DNA of 64,000 nt from Prolixibacteraceae bacterium (GTDB lineage Bacteria > Bacteroidota > Bacteroidia > Bacteroidales > Prolixibacteraceae), in assembly GCA_028683385.1 (NCBI GenBank), contig JAQUIJ010000014.1:1-64000 (forward strand), written 5' to 3'. Positions 1-10,027 of this stretch are shown one piece after another. Position numbers and translations under genes: made by a program. The notes below the pieces were generated by a model. That model searched no databases and had not been told where the DNA came from. It saw nothing but the letters and a program-made list of their open reading frames with translations. Position 1 is the first letter of the stretch. Each line of letters starts with the position of its first letter.

Positions 1-2
1 AC

Positions 3-1160
3 CGGGTGATCGTTATTCCAAAACAAATCGAACTGGTTGCACAGGCCATTCTCGACAACATCAACCCGATGGATAAATCCATTGTTTTTTGTGTCGATCA
101 GCCCCATGCGTTGAACATGCGCGATGCTATTAACAAATTCAAAAAAGTAAGCGACCCGAATTATTGCGTACGCATTACCAGTGATGAAGGAAAACCGGGG
201 CGTGATTTACTGGAACTGTTTCAAAATAACGACCGCGATATTCCTGTAATTCTTACCTCGTCGCAAATGCTTACTACCGGAGTTGATGCCCGCAATGTGC
301 GGAACATTATCATCGTTCGCGAAATTGAATCGATGGTAGAATTTAAGCAGATTGTAGGACGCGGTACAAGGTTATTCGAAGGCAAAGACTTCTTTACCAT
401 TATAGACTTTTCGGAAGAAGCAACCGACCACTTTTACGATCCCGATTGGGACGGTTTGCCCGAAGGTGAAACCGGCGAAGGTGGCACACGAACCGGAGGA
501 AACACCGGTGGTGGCGGAGGAGGAAATACCGGCGGTGGCGAAGAACCACCTCCACCTAGACCACCACGACCACCAAAAATTGTAATCGAACTTTCGAATG
601 GCCGGAAATTGAAAGTGCTGGAAATTGAAACCCGTTACATTGACGAAAGCGGGAAACCATTGACAACTTTACAGTTTCTTGAAAAACTGATCGGCTTTAT
701 CCCCGATTTATACCAAAGCGAAGATGAGCTGCGTAGCTTGTGGTCGAAGCCCGAAACCCGTGAAGAACTGCTGATTAAACTGGCCGAATCGGGAATTGAC
801 GAAGAACAGCTCGACATCCTGAAAAAGATTTTCGAGGCTGAAAACAGCGACATCTTCGATGTGCTTTTGCATATTTCGTACGAATGCAGTTTAATTACCC
901 GCAGCCAGCGAGCCAAACATGTAAAAGACGACAATGACTTTTTCGAAGTGTTTAACAGCCTGAAAGCCCGCGATTTTTTGCGCTTTATTCTCGAACGCTA
1001 CGAAACCGACGGTATCAAAGAGCTGAAACGCGAACGGCTCTCATCGCTCATAGAACTCAATAACCTGGGAACCACCAAAGAAGCCGCAAAGGTATTTGGG
1101 AGTGCCCAAAACCTGATTGACGCCTTTTATAAATTGCAGGAAAACCTATACTCCGCTTAA
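3..1160 (+). CDS. hsdR: Type I restriction enzyme R subunit, C-terminal part (partial)
   Basis: The reading frame is already open at the left edge, so the N-terminal nuclease and first RecA-like domain lie outside the window. The visible part starts in the second RecA-like helicase domain and contains the motif-VI-like string QIVGRGTRLF near residues 117-126. A Gly-rich then Pro-rich linker of about 45 residues (roughly 152-196) follows, and then an all-helical C-terminal domain of the EcoEI R type. HsdR translocates DNA and cleaves unmodified DNA together with HsdM and HsdS. The stop codon directly abuts the next ATG, and hsdM and hsdS lie downstream in the same operon. The assignment as HsdR rests on the helicase motif plus this context. 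Confidence 0.9.
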   Translation, partial: RVIVIPKQIELVAQAILDNINPMDKSIVFCVDQPHALNMRDAINKFKKVSDPNYCVRITSDEGKPGRDLLELFQNNDRDIPVILTSSQMLTTGVDARNVRNIIIVREIESMVEFKQIVGRGTRLFEGKDFFTIIDFSEEATDHFYDPDWDGLPEGETGEGGTRTGGNTGGGGGGNTGGGEEPPPPRPPRPPKIVIELSNGRKLKVLEIETRYIDESGKPLTTLQFLEKLIGFIPDLYQSEDELRSLWSKPETREELLIKLAESGIDEEQLDILKKIFEAENSDIFDVLLHISYECSLITRSQRAKHVKDDNDFFEVFNSLKARDFLRFILERYETDGIKELKRERLSSLIELNNLGTTKEAAKVFGSAQNLIDAFYKLQENLYSA

Positions 1161-3386
1161 ATGAATAATATTGATCCTTCCAGAATCAGATGGGTGAAAA
1201 ATGTCAAAAGAGATGGTGGACAATCTTTGGCTTATTTTGAAGATTATACAAACACCAATCAAATTTTCCCATTACATTGGCCAGAAAGTAAAAGAGGAAA
1301 TTCTATGATACCCCAAAGTGGGGATTTAATAGTCCTTTATCAAAACTACAAAAACCAAGGCATCAGACTAACGCATTTGGTTGAAGTAATAGACGAAGTA
1401 AGCTTTAATGATATTAATAATCCTGGTAAATATGAAACAGCAAGACTAGTAAAACTGATTCAACGCTCGAATAGAATCATTAACGGACATGGATTTAAAT
1501 ATCTTTTTAGATCTGTTTCTTATGGGGCTGCACATTTCATCCATCTCCTAGATTCTTCTTCAACTGTTGAAATTATTCAAAAAACAATTTTTGAGCAATT
1601 TAAAAAGGATAGAGATTCCTATTTTCATATCAAACACATTAATGGAAAGACTCATTTGAATCTTCCCCCAAATAAATTATTTCATGAAAGTCAATTTGTC
1701 GAGATTGGTTCAAATATAATCACACTAATTGGAGAAAATGGTTGTGGAAAATCCGCAGTTTTGGAAAGCATATTTAAAGCTTCTGATAGATCTGAAGAAT
1801 TTAGATTTATCTGTTTCTCCTCGGGTCAAAATGAATTATTTTCTAAAATATTCAAGGATATTCAAGCAACAAATAAAGATTTCTTATTGAAAAAACAAAT
1901 CGAAAATGAAGTTGACTATGAAGACGATACATTTGATATTCCAATCAAAGCTTTTTATTTTAATAAGCAATGGACACGACTCTTAATTTTTTTTGCATCT
2001 GTTTTGTTTCCGAATGGTAGAGTACGCGATTATTTAAATTCACTTAAACTTAGCAATGAAAATGAAATACCTGAAATTAAGCTAAGTATCCCATTCCGAA
2101 TTGACTGGAATTACGTCGATAAAGTTAGAAAAGAAAAAGAATTAGAATCGTCAGGTTATTTTTCTCTATTCATGCAAGGTAAGTTTCACAAAAAATTGAC
2201 TTGGTTTATTGAAAGTATTGGTAGAGGAGACTATGATTATGAGGCTCCAATCAGGAAATCGCCAGTATTTTTAAATGAAGAAACTACACTCCGAATCTTT
2301 CAAGAAAAATCGTCTGATTTAATATTCAATTTCTTTTGGTTTGGATCGATTGGTAATACGCCAATTTTTGACTTGCCGGAAGTAGAGTTGTTTATTAACG
2401 AAATTGAATTAGATGATCTCAGCGATGGAGAATATCAAATATTGTCAATTTATGCATTGCTTGATCACTTTGATAAGGAAGAAACTATTTTTTTGTTTGA
2501 TGAAATTGATTCCCATTTATACTATCAGAACATTAAAAAACTTTGGCAGATATTGTCAAAAGCAAAAGGAAAGATAATAACGACAACACACATATCCGAT
2601 TCAATATTGAATAACACTATAAATGACATTAAGCTAGTTGAAAAAGGACGAATCGAGGAAAAAATGACATTGAAAGATTTAGCAAAACGAGCATCAAATA
2701 TAGTTGGGAAAAAGCAATACGAATATGAATTAGCAGCCAGAGCCGAAAACATTGTTTTAGTTGATGATGAAGTTGATTGGATTATATTTCAGAAGTTAGT
2801 GGAAAAGAAAACGAATTCCAATTTATCCGTTGTTTTCGATAGAATTATACCTTTTAAACGAACTTCCAGCTATAATAATACTTCTGAAACATTTGGGAAG
2901 GGGAAGCTGGAATTTGTAAAGGAACTTATCGAAATTGTTGGTGATAAGCCTATTATGACAAGGAATATTTTCATGATTTGCGATAGAGATAAACTTTCAA
3001 AGAATAGCATTAGTGATAATATGGAGGTTAATATTCACAATGATTATAAATCATGTAAGAAATTTAACTCAACATCAGCCTACTTGTTTGCATTGAAACG
3101 GTTGGAAATTGAGAATTATTTACTCAGTTATACAATGTTGGAAGCTAAAGGTGTAATAAATGATTTGATTGATAAATTTCCACGCATTAATTTTTCAAAA
3201 GGAGACACATTTGATGGAAGTGCAGATATTGAAGAGTTTGATGCTAAAGAATTACTTCATCCCTTATATAAAGCAAATGGTTTTGACGAATCAAAGCTTA
3301 AAGAGATTATCGATCTTATTCCTGCTAATGAAATCTCCTCAGATATAGAAAACCTTTATAATTTTATCGTTTCAAAAATCAATTAG
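1161..3386 (+). CDS. OLD-like AAA/ABC ATPase with C-terminal TOPRIM/DUF4435-like domain
   Basis: The 741-residue protein has a Walker A motif (IGENGCGKSAVLES, about residues 190-203), an ABC-like signature (LSDGEYQ, about 418), Walker B (IFLFDEIDSHL, about 444) and an H-loop-like TTTH (about 473). The C-terminal part resembles TOPRIM/DUF4435 nucleases: IVLVDDEVDWIIF near 530, MICDRD near 604 and RLEIENYLL near 647. The expected acidic residue of the VEG motif is Asp here rather than Glu. The N-terminal 170 residues are not recognised. The gene sits between hsdR and hsdM with zero spacer bases on both sides and is visibly more AT-rich than either. A defence role, such as an OLD/RloA-like accessory, is inferred from architecture and place. 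Confidence 0.8.
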   Translation: MNNIDPSRIRWVKNVKRDGGQSLAYFEDYTNTNQIFPLHWPESKRGNSMIPQSGDLIVLYQNYKNQGIRLTHLVEVIDEVSFNDINNPGKYETARLVKLIQRSNRIINGHGFKYLFRSVSYGAAHFIHLLDSSSTVEIIQKTIFEQFKKDRDSYFHIKHINGKTHLNLPPNKLFHESQFVEIGSNIITLIGENGCGKSAVLESIFKASDRSEEFRFICFSSGQNELFSKIFKDIQATNKDFLLKKQIENEVDYEDDTFDIPIKAFYFNKQWTRLLIFFASVLFPNGRVRDYLNSLKLSNENEIPEIKLSIPFRIDWNYVDKVRKEKELESSGYFSLFMQGKFHKKLTWFIESIGRGDYDYEAPIRKSPVFLNEETTLRIFQEKSSDLIFNFFWFGSIGNTPIFDLPEVELFINEIELDDLSDGEYQILSIYALLDHFDKEETIFLFDEIDSHLYYQNIKKLWQILSKAKGKIITTTHISDSILNNTINDIKLVEKGRIEEKMTLKDLAKRASNIVGKKQYEYELAARAENIVLVDDEVDWIIFQKLVEKKTNSNLSVVFDRIIPFKRTSSYNNTSETFGKGKLEFVKELIEIVGDKPIMTRNIFMICDRDKLSKNSISDNMEVNIHNDYKSCKKFNSTSAYLFALKRLEIENYLLSYTMLEAKGVINDLIDKFPRINFSKGDTFDGSADIEEFDAKELLHPLYKANGFDESKLKEIIDLIPANEISSDIENLYNFIVSKIN

Positions 3387-4865
3387 ATGGAACTTCAACA
3401 AAAAATAGATCGGATTACCGATATCCTGCGCCGCGATGATGGTATTAGCGGTGCTATGCACTATACCGAACAGATTTCGTGGATATTGTTTCTCAAATTT
3501 CTGAACGACTTTGAAGAGGAAAAAGAAGGCGAAGCCTTGCTCAACAATACCAAATACGAACGGATTATTTCCAGCGAATTTCGCTGGAGCCATTGGGCTT
3601 GCCCAAAAACAGACGAAGGAAAGCCGGATGTGAAAACATCCAAGACCGGAGGCGATTTGACCCAGTTTGTAAACGGGCAATTGTTCCCTTATCTGAAAGG
3701 GTTTAAAAATAGCCTAAGCGATCTGAAATCGGTGAAATACAAAATCGGGAACATCTTCGAATTTTTGGATAACCGCATTGCCAGTGGCCACACTTTGCGC
3801 GAGGTGCTCGATATTATCGATACGCTGAATTTCCAGTCGCAGGACGAATTGTTTGAACTATCGCATGTTTACGAAAACCTGTTGCAGGGAATGGGCAATG
3901 ACGGCGGAAACTCAGGAGAATTTTACACCCCTCGGGCGGTCATTAAGGCCGTAGTTGAAGCGCTTGCACCACAGCCCGGACAAACGGTTTACGACGGCGC
4001 TGCCGGTAGTTGCGGTTTCCTGATCGAAGCGTTTGATTACATCATCAACAAGTACCGGAACAAACTTTCGACTGAACAATGGCAGTTTTTGCACGAGAAT
4101 ACCTTTTTCGGTAATGAGAAAACGCCGTTGGCATACACCATGGGTGTGATGAACATGATTTTGCATGGCATCGAAAGCCCCAATATTTTAAAACAGAATA
4201 CGCTAACAGCCAATATTCGCGACATACAGGAGAAAGATCGTTATGATTTGATTGTGGCCAATCCACCGTTTGGAGGGAAAGAAAAACCACAAATTCAACA
4301 GAATTTTCCGATACAGAGCAACGCCACCGAACTGCTGTTTTTGCAGCATTTTATGAAAAGTCTGAAAAAGGGAGGCAAGGCAGCGATTGTTGTACCTGAA
4401 GGTATTCTTTTCCAAACAGGCAACGCTTTTAAGAATGTGAAAGAAGAATTGTTGGCCAATTTTAATGTACACACCATTTTAAGCCTTCCGGCAGGCGTGT
4501 TTCTACCTTACAGCGGTGTAAAAACCAATGTACTGTTTTTCGACCGCACCGGGGCAACCACCGAAATATGGTATTACGAATGCAATCCGGAACAAAAACT
4601 AACTAAAAACAAACCGATACAGTACGAACAGTTGCAGGAGTTTGTTGAACTGGCGACAAAAAGAGCATTGTCTGCAAATTCGTGGCTGGTAAAGGCAACG
4701 GAAATTGTAGACACCGATCTTTCGGCTAAAAACCCCAACACCAATAACGATATTGACCATTTGCCGCCGCGCGAAATAATGGCACACATTAAAAGGAACG
4801 ATAATGAAATTTCTCTCCTGATGTCCGAAGTCGAACAAATTTTGGAGGAAGGGTACAATGGATAA
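3387..4865 (+). CDS. hsdM: Type I restriction-modification methyltransferase subunit
   Basis: The 492-residue protein has an N-terminal helical HsdM domain followed by an N6-adenine methyltransferase domain. The SAM-binding motif I reads VYDGAAGSCGFLIEAF (about residues 199-214), a variant of the usual DPxCGTGGFL. The catalytic motif IV is ANPPFGG (about 290-296). It methylates adenines in the target recognised by HsdS and forms the core of the restriction complex. The ATG directly follows the stop of the ATPase gene, and the 3' end overlaps hsdS by 8 bases, which indicates translational coupling. Confidence 0.95.
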   Translation: MELQQKIDRITDILRRDDGISGAMHYTEQISWILFLKFLNDFEEEKEGEALLNNTKYERIISSEFRWSHWACPKTDEGKPDVKTSKTGGDLTQFVNGQLFPYLKGFKNSLSDLKSVKYKIGNIFEFLDNRIASGHTLREVLDIIDTLNFQSQDELFELSHVYENLLQGMGNDGGNSGEFYTPRAVIKAVVEALAPQPGQTVYDGAAGSCGFLIEAFDYIINKYRNKLSTEQWQFLHENTFFGNEKTPLAYTMGVMNMILHGIESPNILKQNTLTANIRDIQEKDRYDLIVANPPFGGKEKPQIQQNFPIQSNATELLFLQHFMKSLKKGGKAAIVVPEGILFQTGNAFKNVKEELLANFNVHTILSLPAGVFLPYSGVKTNVLFFDRTGATTEIWYYECNPEQKLTKNKPIQYEQLQEFVELATKRALSANSWLVKATEIVDTDLSAKNPNTNNDIDHLPPREIMAHIKRNDNEISLLMSEVEQILEEGYNG

Positions 4866-6069
4866 ATTACCAAATGGATGGAAGGTTGCAAAAATTAAAT
4901 CAGTAGTTCAAAAAACTGAAACTTATAATCCGCAAAATTCAAAGGATTCCATTTTTAACTATATCGATATTGGATCTATCGACAATAGCGCCTTTAAATT
5001 AACTCAACCGAAAGAAATCTTAGGCAAGGATGCTCCAAGCAGAGCAAGAAAGAGAGTAAGAAAAGGCGATGTTATTTTTGCAACAACACGTCCTAATCTC
5101 AAGAACATCGCGCAGATTGAAATTGATTATTATAATTCTGTTGCCTCTACTGGATTTTGTATCTTGCGACCAATAACTGAGATCGATTCTAAATTTCTAT
5201 TTTACTTTTTATTAACTGAAAATATCCAAAATCAGATTGCACCATTTATAAGAGGTGCTCAATACCCCGCAATTTCTGATAACGACTTATATAGTTGTTC
5301 AATTCCTCTTCCCCCACTTTCAGAGCAGATTAACCTTGTAACCAAGCTTGATGCCCTATTTGTCCGCATCGACAAAAGCATCGCCCTGCTCGAAGAAAAC
5401 ATTAAACATACCAAGGGGTTGGTGGCGAGTGTGCTGGATGAGACATTTGGGAAAATTGATACAGATAATTATTTAACTATTGATGAATTGTCCGATTTAG
5501 TGACTAAGGGCTCCTCTCCAACTTGGCAAGGAATAAAATATACCGACAATATTAACGACGTTTTATTTATAACGAGCGAGAATGTTGGTTCTTATAACCT
5601 GTTGTTAGACAAAAGAAAATACTTACAAATTGAATTCAATGAAATCCAGCCTCGTTCGATTTTGCAAAAAGGAGATATTTTAATGAATATAGTTGGAGCA
5701 TCAATTGGCCGAACTGCAATTTTTGATATTGAAATAAACGCTAATATCAATCAAGCAGTTTGTCTAATTCGTTTAAAAAGATCAAAAATTGACTTGAAGT
5801 ATGCATTGCATTTCTTTAATAGTCCAAGATGTATTAACCTCATGTTTGATAATCAGGTAGAGAATGCTAGGGCAAATTTAAGTATGGGTAATATTAAGAA
5901 GTTCCTAATTCCAATACCGTCGATGGAAACCCAAAGAAAAATTTCAAATAAATTGGATCTTTTGATGATAAAAACAAACGGAATTATATTAGCTCAGCAA
6001 TCCAAGCTTACATATCTAAAAGCCCTGAAATCGAGTTTGCTGAATCAGGCGTTTAAAGGAGATTTATAA
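4858..6069 (+). CDS. hsdS: Type I restriction-modification specificity subunit
   Basis: The 403-residue protein has the usual two target-recognition domains, each followed by a conserved coiled-coil spacer. The first half ends near LFVRIDKSIALLEENIKHT and the second ends SSLLNQAFKGDL, which is typical of HsdS C-termini. The start overlaps hsdM by 8 bases. The target-recognition parts are AT-rich compared with the central spacer, as expected for domains exchanged by recombination. The recognised DNA sequence cannot be read from the protein. Confidence 0.93.
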   Translation: MDKLPNGWKVAKIKSVVQKTETYNPQNSKDSIFNYIDIGSIDNSAFKLTQPKEILGKDAPSRARKRVRKGDVIFATTRPNLKNIAQIEIDYYNSVASTGFCILRPITEIDSKFLFYFLLTENIQNQIAPFIRGAQYPAISDNDLYSCSIPLPPLSEQINLVTKLDALFVRIDKSIALLEENIKHTKGLVASVLDETFGKIDTDNYLTIDELSDLVTKGSSPTWQGIKYTDNINDVLFITSENVGSYNLLLDKRKYLQIEFNEIQPRSILQKGDILMNIVGASIGRTAIFDIEINANINQAVCLIRLKRSKIDLKYALHFFNSPRCINLMFDNQVENARANLSMGNIKKFLIPIPSMETQRKISNKLDLLMIKTNGIILAQQSKLTYLKALKSSLLNQAFKGDL

Positions 6070-6070
6070 G

Positions 6071-8212
6071 ATGTTAAAAAAAGGATTCATATCAGGAGTT
6101 GGTATCAATTATGCCGGTACTTTACCCAAAGTAAATAAGTCTGAAAATCAATTGCAATCAATTTTTGAAGCATTTACAAATGCGTTGGAAGCGATAAAAA
6201 TAAAACAGCTCGAATATCCAGATTCAGACTCTGGAAAAATAACGATAAAGCTTGTTTTCAATGAAACTTTGTACTCGTTTGATGAAGGTGGAGACGAATT
6301 TCAGGAGATAACAATTGAAGATTCCGGAATTGGATTTAACGAAAAAGAATTTGGACGATTAATAGCCTTAAATGATATTAGCAAGGGGTTTTCAAATAAA
6401 GGGTCAGGAAGAATCCAATTTTTGCATTTCTTTGATAAGGTAATCTACGAGAGTGTATATCAGGATGGAAGTTCTAAAACAGGATACAGGCAGCTAAAGT
6501 TTTCTTTATCAAAATCAAAGGCGTATTTGGATAAAAATGCAATAATTCGAATTGATGAAATCAATGAGATTGATGCGCAATCATCTTATACTACACTTTC
6601 CTTTAAAAACCCTCTGTCAAAAAAGGATGCCAAATTTTTTACTGGCCTTTCAGTTCAGGAATTAAAAGAAAATCTGGTAAGCCATTATTTAGCGTATTTC
6701 TGTGAGAATAGGGAAAATTTACCTTTAATAGAACTCCAGTATTTATTAAATGGCAAGGTGGTTAATGAAGAAAAAATAACCTCTGCTGATATTCCGGAAC
6801 ACGATCAGGATAAGGATATTTCAATTCAATACAGCAAGCTTTCATTTGATGGATCGGAAATAGAAAGAACAGCTAAAAATGAAACTCTTAATCTTAAATC
6901 GTTTGTGATTTCATCGTTTAAGCTTGAAAAGAATGGCTTAATGCTTACCAGTAAAGGTCAAATTGCTAAAGAAATATGCTTAAACTCTTTATTGCATAAG
7001 GATCAAATAGATGATCACAGGTATTTGTTTTTATTATCAGGAGATTACATAGATAAGATGGATGGGGACGCAAGGGGAGAGCTAAACATTCCCACGAAGG
7101 AAGAGTTTAAAAAGAACTTCAACGAACCACTATTTCAAAAGGAGGTAGTTTTATTAGATGATATTCAGGAAACTGCAAATCGGGTTATCGAAGAGCTTTA
7201 TCAGGAAATCAGGATCAAAAAAGAACAGAAACAGCAGGATGTTGATAAGCTTCAAAAAATGTTTCTGCTCAACAATGAGACACTAAAATCGATTAAAATA
7301 GGACTAAATGATACGGATGATAAGATTCTTGAAAAAGTATATCAAGCTGACGCAAAAATTACAGCAAAGGGAGATGCATTTTTAAAAGAACAAGTAAAAG
7401 CTATTGAAGAACTGAATCCTGCTTCGTCAAATTATGATGATGAATTAAAAGATCAAATTGACGAACTCGTTAAAGCAATTCCATTACAAAACCGTACAGC
7501 ATTAACTCATTACGTTGCGAGACGGAAACTTGTTTTAGATCTTTTCGACAAGATCCTGAAAAAACAATTGGAAATTCAGAAAGCTGAAGAACGGAATATT
7601 GATGAAAAGTTACTACACAACCTCATTTTTCAACAAAGTTCAGACAACCCTGATGAAAGTGACCTGTGGCTTATTAATGAAGATTTTATCTATTTTAAAG
7701 GAAACTCTGAATATAGACTTAATGAAATCGAGATTGATGGACAGAAGCTTTTAAAGACTGAATTTACGCAAGAAGAGGAGGAATATCTAAATTCTTTGGG
7801 AGAAAATAGAAAAATCAAAAAACCGGACATTCTGTTATTCCCGGATGAGGGTAAATGTATAATTATTGAGTTTAAGAACCCAAATGTAAATGTCTCGGTT
7901 CACCTAAATCAAATTAACAGATATGCTTCGTTGATCAGAAATTTTACGAATGAAGATTTTCAGATTGTTACTTTTTATGGGTATCTAATAGGTGAAGGAA
8001 TAAATGCGAAAGAAGTCCGTGCTTTTGATGGGGACTTTTTAGATTCGTATCATTTTGACTATCAATTTCGTCCTTCAAAGAAAATCCCGGATGAATCAGG
8101 GAAAAATGACGGTTCCTTATACACAGAGGTCTTAAAATATTCTACTCTTCTTAAACGTGCAATATTGAGAAATAAGATTTTCATTGAGAAATTGATGAAG
8201 CCACATTCATAA
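6071..8212 (+). CDS. GHKL-type ATPase with C-terminal PD-(D/E)xK-like nuclease motif
   Basis: The 713-residue protein begins with a histidine-kinase/Hsp90-like ATP-binding fold: N-box FEAFTNALEAI (about 32-42), G1 box EDSGIGF (about 84-90) and G2-like KGSGRIQF (about 110-117). The middle (about 360-530) is charged and helical, probably coiled coil. Near the C-terminus the string KPDILLFPDEGKCIIIEFKN (about 584-603) fits a PD-(D/E)xK nuclease core, with PD followed by ExK. It starts one base after the hsdS stop, so it is probably an operon member. No kinase phospho-acceptor domain is seen. A nucleic-acid-acting defence protein is the likeliest role, but this is inference. Confidence 0.75.
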   Translation: MLKKGFISGVGINYAGTLPKVNKSENQLQSIFEAFTNALEAIKIKQLEYPDSDSGKITIKLVFNETLYSFDEGGDEFQEITIEDSGIGFNEKEFGRLIALNDISKGFSNKGSGRIQFLHFFDKVIYESVYQDGSSKTGYRQLKFSLSKSKAYLDKNAIIRIDEINEIDAQSSYTTLSFKNPLSKKDAKFFTGLSVQELKENLVSHYLAYFCENRENLPLIELQYLLNGKVVNEEKITSADIPEHDQDKDISIQYSKLSFDGSEIERTAKNETLNLKSFVISSFKLEKNGLMLTSKGQIAKEICLNSLLHKDQIDDHRYLFLLSGDYIDKMDGDARGELNIPTKEEFKKNFNEPLFQKEVVLLDDIQETANRVIEELYQEIRIKKEQKQQDVDKLQKMFLLNNETLKSIKIGLNDTDDKILEKVYQADAKITAKGDAFLKEQVKAIEELNPASSNYDDELKDQIDELVKAIPLQNRTALTHYVARRKLVLDLFDKILKKQLEIQKAEERNIDEKLLHNLIFQQSSDNPDESDLWLINEDFIYFKGNSEYRLNEIEIDGQKLLKTEFTQEEEEYLNSLGENRKIKKPDILLFPDEGKCIIIEFKNPNVNVSVHLNQINRYASLIRNFTNEDFQIVTFYGYLIGEGINAKEVRAFDGDFLDSYHFDYQFRPSKKIPDESGKNDGSLYTEVLKYSTLLKRAILRNKIFIEKLMKPHS

Positions 8213-8330
8213 ATAGGAGCAATTTGCAGGATTTCATTATTTAGATTGTGGTGAAGGTCAACAACAATGCAGTAGGTTAAAATAATCTGAATATTGCTTG
8301 TTCCTTTAAAAATATTACGATATTTGTACT

Positions 8331-9098
8331 GTGAGTACGAATAATGAAATAAAATTAAAGAAACTTCTGGATTTGCATGTTCCGGGAACCATAATGCTTG
8401 CTTCATGGCTTGACGCAAACGGATTCTCATACGACCTTCAGCAAAGGTACCGAAAAAGTGGATGGCTAGAATCGGTCGGTGTTGGTGCATTCAAACGCCC
8501 AAATGAAACTGTAGGTTGGCAAGGCGCACTTTATTCACTGCAAAAACAAGCTAATCTGCCTGTTTATATTGGTGGCCCAACCGCTTTATCCCTGTTGGGA
8601 TTTTCGCATTATATCCGCCCTGGAGCCGAGACTGTTTATTTATTCTCTTTATTGAATACGAGATTGCCTGCATGGTTTAAACAATATTCATGGAATGAAA
8701 CGGTAAGCCACGTCAAGACTTCGTTTCTACCTGAAGAAATTGGGATAGATGAATATCAGGAAACTCAATTCCCGTTAATGATAGCATCAGCCGAGCGGGC
8801 AATATTCGAATGTCTTTATCTAACTCCGGAAAAGCTGGATATAATGGAGGTATATCAGATCATGTCTGGCTTGGTAAATCTAAGGCCTGGACTGTTGCAG
8901 AAGCTTTTGGAAGGATGCAGTTCGGTAAAAGTCAAACGCTTATTTTTATATATGGCGAAAAAGGCGAATCATCAATGGTTCCAATTTCTTGATTTATCTT
9001 CGGTCAATCTTGGACAGGGAGATCGCAGTATTGTCAGTAATGGTTCGTATGATTCTGAATTTCATATAACAATATCAAAAGAATTGGCTCAACTATGA
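8331..9098 (+). CDS. abiEi: AbiEi-family antitoxin of a type IV toxin-antitoxin pair
   Basis: The 255-residue protein has an N-terminal winged-helix-like region (LLDLHVPGTIMLASWLDANG, then YRKSGWLESVGVGAFKRP) typical of AbiEi antitoxins, and a C-terminal antitoxin domain. The start is a GTG; the next in-frame ATG would remove the helix-turn-helix. Its last codons overlap the toxin ATG by four bases (ATGA). AbiEi proteins repress their own operon and counteract the nucleotidyltransferase AbiEii. The pair sits beside the restriction operon in a defence cluster. Confidence 0.88.
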   Translation: MSTNNEIKLKKLLDLHVPGTIMLASWLDANGFSYDLQQRYRKSGWLESVGVGAFKRPNETVGWQGALYSLQKQANLPVYIGGPTALSLLGFSHYIRPGAETVYLFSLLNTRLPAWFKQYSWNETVSHVKTSFLPEEIGIDEYQETQFPLMIASAERAIFECLYLTPEKLDIMEVYQIMSGLVNLRPGLLQKLLEGCSSVKVKRLFLYMAKKANHQWFQFLDLSSVNLGQGDRSIVSNGSYDSEFHITISKELAQL

Positions 9099-10015
9099 TC
9101 GATCCAAAATATAAAGCACAGGTTGATTTATTGTTACAAACGCTCCCGTATGTTGCAAAAGAAACCATATTTGCGCTCAAAGGAGGAACAGCGATTAACC
9201 TATTTGTCCGGAGTATGCCCAGATTATCCGTAGATATTGATTTAACTTATCTTCCGATTGATGACAGGGAAACAGCATTGAAAAATATTTCGGATGGACT
9301 GGCGCGAATCAAATTCGACTTGGAACAATCTATTTCGAGGATCAGTGTAACAGCAGCTTCGCGCGAAGGACAGGATGTTAAAATCAATTGCCAGTTACCT
9401 GGAGCTCAAATTAAAATTGAAGTAAATACTACAACCCGTGGGAGTATTCATCCAACAAGACTTATGCGGGTTCATGATTCTGTTGAATCTGCATTCGGCA
9501 GATTTGCCGCCATTCATGTTGTTTCTATGGCTGAACTTTATGGAGGTAAGATTTGCGCGGCATTAGACCGGCAGCATCCCCGCGATTTGTTTGATGTCAG
9601 GCTTCTTTTGGATAATGAGGGTCTAACGGATGATATAAAGAACGGTTTTCTTGTTGCGCTTATTTCTCACATGCGCCCAATCAGCGAGGTAATCAGTCCG
9701 ATGTTCATTGATCAGCGACAAGCCTTTGAAACTCAATTTTCAGGTATGGCCAATATACCGTTTAGTTATGAAGATTATGAACTAACCCGAGTACAGTTAG
9801 TTGGACAAGTTCAATCAAAACTTACAAACAGCGACCGGCAATTTTTAATGAGTTTCAAGAATGGCAATCCGGATTGGGAAAAGTTATCCGTCAAAAATGC
9901 CAGAGAATTACCAGCCGTTCATTGGAAATTGCAGAATATTGAGAGATTAAAACACGATAATCCAAGGAAACACAAGGAGATGATCTCTGTTTTAGAGAAC
10001 GTGTTATTTGGCTGA
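9095..10015 (+). CDS. abiEii: AbiEii-family nucleotidyltransferase toxin
   Basis: The 306-residue protein belongs to the nucleotidyl transferase AbiEii/AbiGii toxin family. The nucleotidyltransferase signature is seen as LKGGTAINLF followed by RLSVDIDLTY (about 27-53), with the DxD acidic pair. A second conserved block, YGGKICAALDRQHPRDLFDV (about 149-168), is typical of the family. Members inhibit growth by nucleotidylating RNA or related targets. It is translationally coupled to the antitoxin by an ATGA overlap. Confidence 0.9.
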   Translation: MIDPKYKAQVDLLLQTLPYVAKETIFALKGGTAINLFVRSMPRLSVDIDLTYLPIDDRETALKNISDGLARIKFDLEQSISRISVTAASREGQDVKINCQLPGAQIKIEVNTTTRGSIHPTRLMRVHDSVESAFGRFAAIHVVSMAELYGGKICAALDRQHPRDLFDVRLLLDNEGLTDDIKNGFLVALISHMRPISEVISPMFIDQRQAFETQFSGMANIPFSYEDYELTRVQLVGQVQSKLTNSDRQFLMSFKNGNPDWEKLSVKNARELPAVHWKLQNIERLKHDNPRKHKEMISVLENVLFG

Positions 10016-10027
10016 ATACAAAACGAT

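Noticed and set aside
8311-8330. Strong promoter before abiEi
   Set aside because: Only TATTTG without the two central bases of TAnnTTTG is present at the right place, too weak to list.
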